A DNA stretch of 64,000 nt from Burkholderia anthina (lineage in GTDB: Bacteria > Pseudomonadota > Gammaproteobacteria > Burkholderiales > Burkholderiaceae). A program made the position numbers and the translations under genes. The notes under the pieces are model-generated. The model saw only the letters and a list, made by a program, of their open reading frames with translations. It did no database searches and was not told the origin of the DNA. This document shows, one piece after another, positions 61,780 to 64,000 of the stretch (the first letter of the stretch is position 1; every line of letters starts with the position of its first letter). The stretch lies in contig NZ_CABVLY010000033.1 of assembly GCF_902498995.1 (NCBI RefSeq), positions 1 through 64,000 on the forward strand, in the 5' to 3' direction.

Positions 61780-62682
61780 TCAACGGGCGCCCCCGTACTG
61801 CGCAAACAACCAGTCGCGCATGGCCTCGAGCGCTTCCGGATGCACGTTCGCCTGCGGAAAGACAACGTAGAACCCGAGCGTCATCGGGAAGGAAAAGTCG
61901 AAGGCGCGTCGTAGCCTGCCATCCGCGATATCGCGCTCGACCAGCGGCTCGCTGGTCAGCGCGATGCCTTGCCCCGCGACTGCCGCGTCGATGGCGAGCA
62001 GGGTCTGGCTGAACCGCGGCCCTTTGGTCGGATCGGCCTGAACGTTTCCGTCGAGCTTGCGGATGAATTCGGGCCACAGATCGTGGGCGTCGTGCAGCAG
62101 CACGTGTTTCGACAAGTCGGCGGGCTTCCGGATCGGCGGATTGCCATCGAGCAATTTCGGGCTGCCGACGGCGAAAATATCGAGCGGAAACAGCAACTCG
62201 CCGGTCAACCCGGGCGGGAACGGCGGCTTGCACAGTCGAATCGCAATGTCGACGCCATCGGCCCTGAACGTCGCGAGCCGTTCGTCGGCGATGACGCGCA
62301 CCTCGATGTCGGGATGCAGCCGGCTGAAGTCCGACAATCTCGGAATCAACCACTTCGACGCGAACGAAGGCGTCGTGCTGACGGTAAGAATCGTCGCGCG
62401 CCGGCCCAGCGCGTCCGTTGCGTCGGAGATGATCTGCAGCGCGCGCTGAACCGACGAGAAATACTCGAGCCCGTCGCGGGTCAGCGCGAGCCCTCGCGGC
62501 AAGCGCCGAAAGAGCTGAACGTCCACGGCGTCTTCCAGATGCCTGACCTGCTGCGCGACCGCGCCCTGGGTCACGCCGAGTTCATCGGCGGCCAGCCGGA
62601 AATTGAGGTGGCGCGCCGACGCCTCGAACGCGCGAAGCGCATTGAGCGGCGGAAACCGGCGGGTACGCAAAAGAGCCTTCAT
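61780..62682 (-). CDS. LysR-family transcriptional regulator (GcvA-like)
   Basis: The 300-residue protein has an N-terminal winged HTH (FPPLNALRAFEASARHLNFR, then ADELGVTQGAVAQQVRHLED and LFRRLPRGLALTRDG) and a substrate-binding domain of about 200 residues. The N-terminal sequence is that of the GcvA/AmpR branch. It is divergent from the SDR gene at 62815, with a perfect 13-base palindrome next to its start, so it probably regulates itself and the SDR. Confidence 0.93.
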   Translation of the reverse strand: MKALLRTRRFPPLNALRAFEASARHLNFRLAADELGVTQGAVAQQVRHLEDAVDVQLFRRLPRGLALTRDGLEYFSSVQRALQIISDATDALGRRATILTVSTTPSFASKWLIPRLSDFSRLHPDIEVRVIADERLATFRADGVDIAIRLCKPPFPPGLTGELLFPLDIFAVGSPKLLDGNPPIRKPADLSKHVLLHDAHDLWPEFIRKLDGNVQADPTKGPRFSQTLLAIDAAVAGQGIALTSEPLVERDIADGRLRRAFDFSFPMTLGFYVVFPQANVHPEALEAMRDWLFAQYGGAR

Positions 62683-62685
62683 GCA

Positions 62686-62698
62686 GTAGAAATTCTAC
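62686..62698. promoter_or_regulatory. Perfect palindrome at the LysR start
   Basis: GTAGAAATTCTAC is a perfect 13-base palindrome four bases upstream of the LysR start. It suits a LysR-type (T-N11-A class) autoregulatory site. The rest of the intergenic region (to 62814) is AT-rich. Confidence 0.65.
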
Positions 62699-62814
62699 AG
62701 GGTGACTGGAGAAATCATCGTTCGACAATTGCATTATAGAGTCCTAGAGTGCTCGTATAGATTGATGTATCGAGATCGAATACGGCGTACCGCCGACCTA
62801 TCCAGGAGAACAGC

Positions 62815-63519
62815 ATGACTGTAGAGAAAGTGGCTTTAGTGACGGCGGCGGGCAAGGGCATGGGCGCCGCGATCGCGCGGGATCTCGCCAGCAACGGCTA
62901 TCGCGTCGCGTTGATGTCGCCGTCCGGCAGTGCCGTCGAACTGGCGAAGGAACTCGGCGGGTTAGGCATCGCGGGGTCGGTCACCGAAGACGCCGATATC
63001 GAGCGCTTCGTCAACGAGACACTCGCGAAGTACGGCCGCATCGACGCGGTCGTCAACAACACCGGGCATCCGCCGAAGGGCGACTTGCTCTCACTCGAAG
63101 ACAGCAAGTGGCACGAAGGGCTCGATCTGATCGTGCTCAACGTCGTGCGCGTGCTGCGCCGCGTGACGCCGGTTTTCCTGAAGCAGGGCGGCGGTGCGGT
63201 GGTCAATATTTCGAGCTTCGCGGCCGATGCGCCCGAGCAGGCCATGCCGGTGTCGTCCGCGCTGCGCTCGGCGCTCAGCTCCTTCACGCGCCTGTACGCG
63301 GATCGCTATGCGAAGGACAACATCCGCATCAATTCGGTGCTGCCGGGCTTCATCGACAGCTGGCCGGAGACGCCCGAAATCGTTGCCCGCATTCCGGTGG
63401 GCCGTTTCGGCAAGACGCAGGAGATCGCGCAAACGGTGACGTTCCTGCTGTCCGAAGGCGCCGGCTATATCACCGGGCAGAACATCCGCGTCGACGGCGG
63501 CATCGTGCGGGCGCTGTAA
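62815..63519 (+). CDS. SDR-family protein with altered catalytic motif
   Basis: The 234-residue protein has the SDR fold: TAAGKGMGAA in place of TGxxxGxG, NNTG near residue 82, and conserved NISSFAADA with the catalytic Ser. At the YxxxK position it reads SSALR (in MPVSSALRSALSSF), so both the catalytic Tyr and Lys are replaced. The C terminus (YITGQNIRVDGGIVRAL) is normal. It may have lost oxidoreductase activity or use another mechanism. The adjacent LysR gene is its likely regulator. AGGAGAACAGC precedes the ATG. Confidence 0.88.
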   Translation: MTVEKVALVTAAGKGMGAAIARDLASNGYRVALMSPSGSAVELAKELGGLGIAGSVTEDADIERFVNETLAKYGRIDAVVNNTGHPPKGDLLSLEDSKWHEGLDLIVLNVVRVLRRVTPVFLKQGGGAVVNISSFAADAPEQAMPVSSALRSALSSFTRLYADRYAKDNIRINSVLPGFIDSWPETPEIVARIPVGRFGKTQEIAQTVTFLLSEGAGYITGQNIRVDGGIVRAL

Positions 63520-63611
63520 GTCGAGCCAGCAGCGGGGCGGCGCGCGTGCTGCCCGTCGCGCCGAAATGGTTTGCGGCAGTCCGTCGCGCTCAACCGCGAC
63601 GGATGGCACGC

Positions 63612-63643
63612 AAAAAAGTGCGGCATCCATCCGGATGCCGCAC
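63612..63643 (-). terminator. Intrinsic terminator downstream of mmsA
   Basis: The perfect 11-bp stem GTGCGGCATCC (63618-63628) with GGATGCCGCAC (63633-63643) has a four-base loop and is preceded on the plus strand by six A residues. On the minus strand it is a classical hairpin plus T tract ending the leftward gene; it also separates the convergent SDR. Confidence 0.88.
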
Positions 63644-63739
63644 CGAACCCAAACGCTCGCGGCGGAGCCCACTCAGGACGACGAGCAGGGCCCGTGCGCA
63701 CGGGTATTGCCAGTTGAAGAACCCGCCAAGCCCCCGCGC

Positions 63740-64000
63740 TTATTTCGCGGTCGGCATGGCGAATTCCGCCCCCTTGCCGATGCTCGACGACCAGCGCTGC
63801 ATGATCGACTTTTGCTTCGTATAGAAGCGCACGCCTTCTTCGCCGTATGCATGCATGTCGCCGAACAGGCTCTTCTTCCAGCCGCCGAACCCGTGCCACG
63901 CCATCGGCACGGGAATCGGCACGTTGATGCCGACCATGCCGACCTGGATGCGGCGCGCGAATTCTCGCGCGATGCCGCCGTCGCTCGTATAGCACGCGAC
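63740..64000 (-). CDS. mmsA: Methylmalonate-semialdehyde dehydrogenase, C-terminal part
   Basis: The last 86 codons are visible; the gene continues beyond the right edge. The segment GGIAREFARRIQVGMVGINV then PVPMAWHGFGGWKKSLFGDM and HAYGEEGVRFYTKQKSIMQR is the highly conserved C terminus of CoA-acylating methylmalonate-semialdehyde dehydrogenase. This enzyme converts methylmalonate semialdehyde to propionyl-CoA in valine and myo-inositol catabolism. A terminator follows the stop. Confidence 0.92.
   Translation of the reverse strand, partial: VACYTSDGGIAREFARRIQVGMVGINVPIPVPMAWHGFGGWKKSLFGDMHAYGEEGVRFYTKQKSIMQRWSSSIGKGAEFAMPTAK

Overview
The window is about 64 kb of GC-rich DNA with dense genes, short intergenic gaps and long shadow ORFs on the opposite strands. 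This, together with the gene content, indicates a Burkholderia cepacia-complex bacterium. The content includes a P. aeruginosa-type isocitrate lyase, a GTP-type PEP carboxykinase, a Gram-negative porin, TonB receptors for cobalamin and zinc, and many short-chain dehydrogenases (SDRs). The second chromosome is my inference from remembered gene neighbourhoods. I see no rRNA, no convincing tRNA, no insertion sequence, no prophage and no CRISPR array. Both ends cut genes: a Gly-Thr-Ser-repeat (collagen-like) protein on the left and methylmalonate-semialdehyde dehydrogenase on the right.

Layout. 1-1.0 kb: end of the repeat protein. 1.1-2.8 kb: a VOC protein and an Lrp/AsnC regulator divergent from a LysE exporter, with a perfect inverted repeat between them. 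2.9-5.3 kb: btuB behind a cobalamin riboswitch. 5.4-10.4 kb: an AraC regulator divergent from a catabolic operon (two small barrel proteins, a quinone oxidoreductase-like enzyme, two SDRs). 10.9-13.1 kb: ybaK-like, YheO-like regulator and PLP-dependent dehydratase. 13.5-15.1 kb: aceA. 15.1-19.7 kb: a second catabolic locus with divergent arms (SnoaL-EthD, and SnoaL-SDR-SDR-SDR). 20.2-22.1 kb: pckG. 22.2-26.2 kb: epimerase, an internally deleted SDR remnant, a SnoaL protein, and a KstD-like flavoprotein. 26.3-30.6 kb: Tat-lipoprotein phosphatase/phospholipase divergent from an accessory FtsH, with a PhoB-box-like promoter between them. 30.6-32.0 kb: otsA. 32.9-35.2 kb: ZnuD-like TonB receptor with a Zur-box-like palindrome upstream.

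35.5-36.9 kb: hydrolase-MarR operon with two matching operators. 37.1-44.7 kb: sulfur-type acquisition genes, comprising a sulfonate-binding protein plus flavin monooxygenase, and then an opposing operon with two paralogous binding proteins, a second flavin monooxygenase and a permease-ATPase fusion. 44.7-50.1 kb: GNAT, rdgC, DoeB-like deacetylase, a small protein and a GGDEF enzyme. 50.6-55.4 kb: a molybdenum hydroxylase with iron-sulfur subunit and triheme cytochrome c. 55.5-59.9 kb: small lipoprotein, membrane protein, APC permease, a Pal-like lipoprotein and an orphan Rieske protein. 60.1-63.5 kb: porin, and a LysR regulator divergent from an SDR with an altered catalytic motif. The end is mmsA.

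Taken together the genes describe a metabolically flexible organism. aceA and pckG support growth on acetate and fatty acids. Several SDR/SnoaL/EthD sets look like pathways for cyclic organic compounds, and the LLM/ABC genes suggest scavenging of organic sulfur. Metal, cobalamin and phosphate regulation can be read from the DNA itself.
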